From Aquincola agrisoli (GTDB taxonomy: Bacteria; Pseudomonadota; Gammaproteobacteria; Burkholderiales; Burkholderiaceae_C), in NCBI RefSeq assembly GCF_036621135.1, contig NZ_JAZIBG010000019.1, forward strand, positions 124,001-188,000: a stretch of DNA of 64,000 nt, read 5' to 3'. A program made the position numbers and the translations under genes. Below the pieces are notes generated by a model that made no database searches, was not told where the DNA came from, and saw nothing but the letters and a program-made list of their open reading frames with translations. How positions within the stretch are numbered: position 1 is the stretch's first letter; each line of letters opens with the position of its first letter. Shown piece after piece: positions 63,960 through 64,000 of this stretch.

Positions 63960-64000
63960 ATGAGCTTCCAACAAGGCCTGTCGGGCCTCAACGCCAGCAG
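63960..64000 (+). CDS. flgE: Flagellar hook protein FlgE, N-terminus (partial)
   Basis: Only the first 13 codons are in the window, reading MSFQQGLSGLNAS, the conserved start of FlgE. It continues past the right edge. Position after flgD supports the call. Confidence 0.85.
   Translation, partial: MSFQQGLSGLNAS

Overview
The window is high-GC DNA from a betaproteobacterium, most likely order Burkholderiales near the Rubrivivax/Leptothrix/Caldimonas lineage. This is inferred from DUF3460 next to scpA, four PEP-CTERM (exosortase-sorted) proteins, the flgN-flgM-flgA / flgBCDE flagellar arrangement, and the lactate/glycolate oxidation operon. Lower-GC islets interrupt the high-GC background at about 2.9-4.3, 11.7-13.6, 21.4-22.2 and 24.1-25.3 kb.

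Region 1 (0-2.7 kb): a partial Kef-type K+/H+ antiporter with its KefF-like flavoprotein (minus strand), an orphan ParA-type ATPase, and an alpha/beta hydrolase carrying an in-frame hexanucleotide repeat.

Region 2 (2.9-25.3 kb) is the unusual part. It holds an SpvB/TcB-like protein and an RHS protein encoded as two adjacent genes, each with its own signal peptide; a candidate membrane immunity gene after the RHS tail; debris of RHS, hydrolase and SpvB genes; and a complete-looking atypical type II secretion operon. That operon encodes a GspC-like protein, a secretin with a C-terminal cohesin-like domain, three minor pseudopilins, GspG, GspF, GspE, and PilM/PilN/PilO-like assembly proteins. 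Eight small secreted proteins of one diverged family are interleaved through the region. Each has a signal peptide, about 85-105 mature residues, one cysteine mid-protein, an LLAA-x-x-(S/T)G-x-x-V helix-strand motif and a second cysteine near the C-terminus. Five of the eight sit inside, or directly at the end of, the secretion operon. This family plus the secretion machine is the best candidate for an undescribed system. My working inference is that the small proteins are substrates or assembled subunits of this secretion system.

Region 3 (25.3-33.2 kb): a LysR regulator, then lactate permease, L-lactate dehydrogenase and glycolate/D-lactate oxidase subunits GlcD, GlcE and GlcF, a carbon-use operon for 2-hydroxyacids. 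Region 4 (33.2-50.3 kb): a response regulator with a hybrid histidine kinase, two tandem PEP-CTERM GDSL esterases, scpA/DUF3460, a BamE-like repeat lipoprotein, a 2145-residue kinase-ATPase-histidine kinase fusion downstream of a SulP transporter, and two more PEP-CTERM proteins. Region 5 (50.3-60.6 kb): metG, two tandem Tat-exported glucan (OpgD/OpgG-type) proteins, Mrp/ApbC, small membrane and lipoproteins, dcd, and a zinc metallopeptidase. Region 6 (60.6-64 kb): the start of a flagellar cluster, with flgN-flgM (behind a recognisable sigma-28 promoter) and flgA on the minus strand and flgBCDE on the plus strand, running off the right edge. No tRNA, rRNA, CRISPR array or intact insertion sequence was seen.
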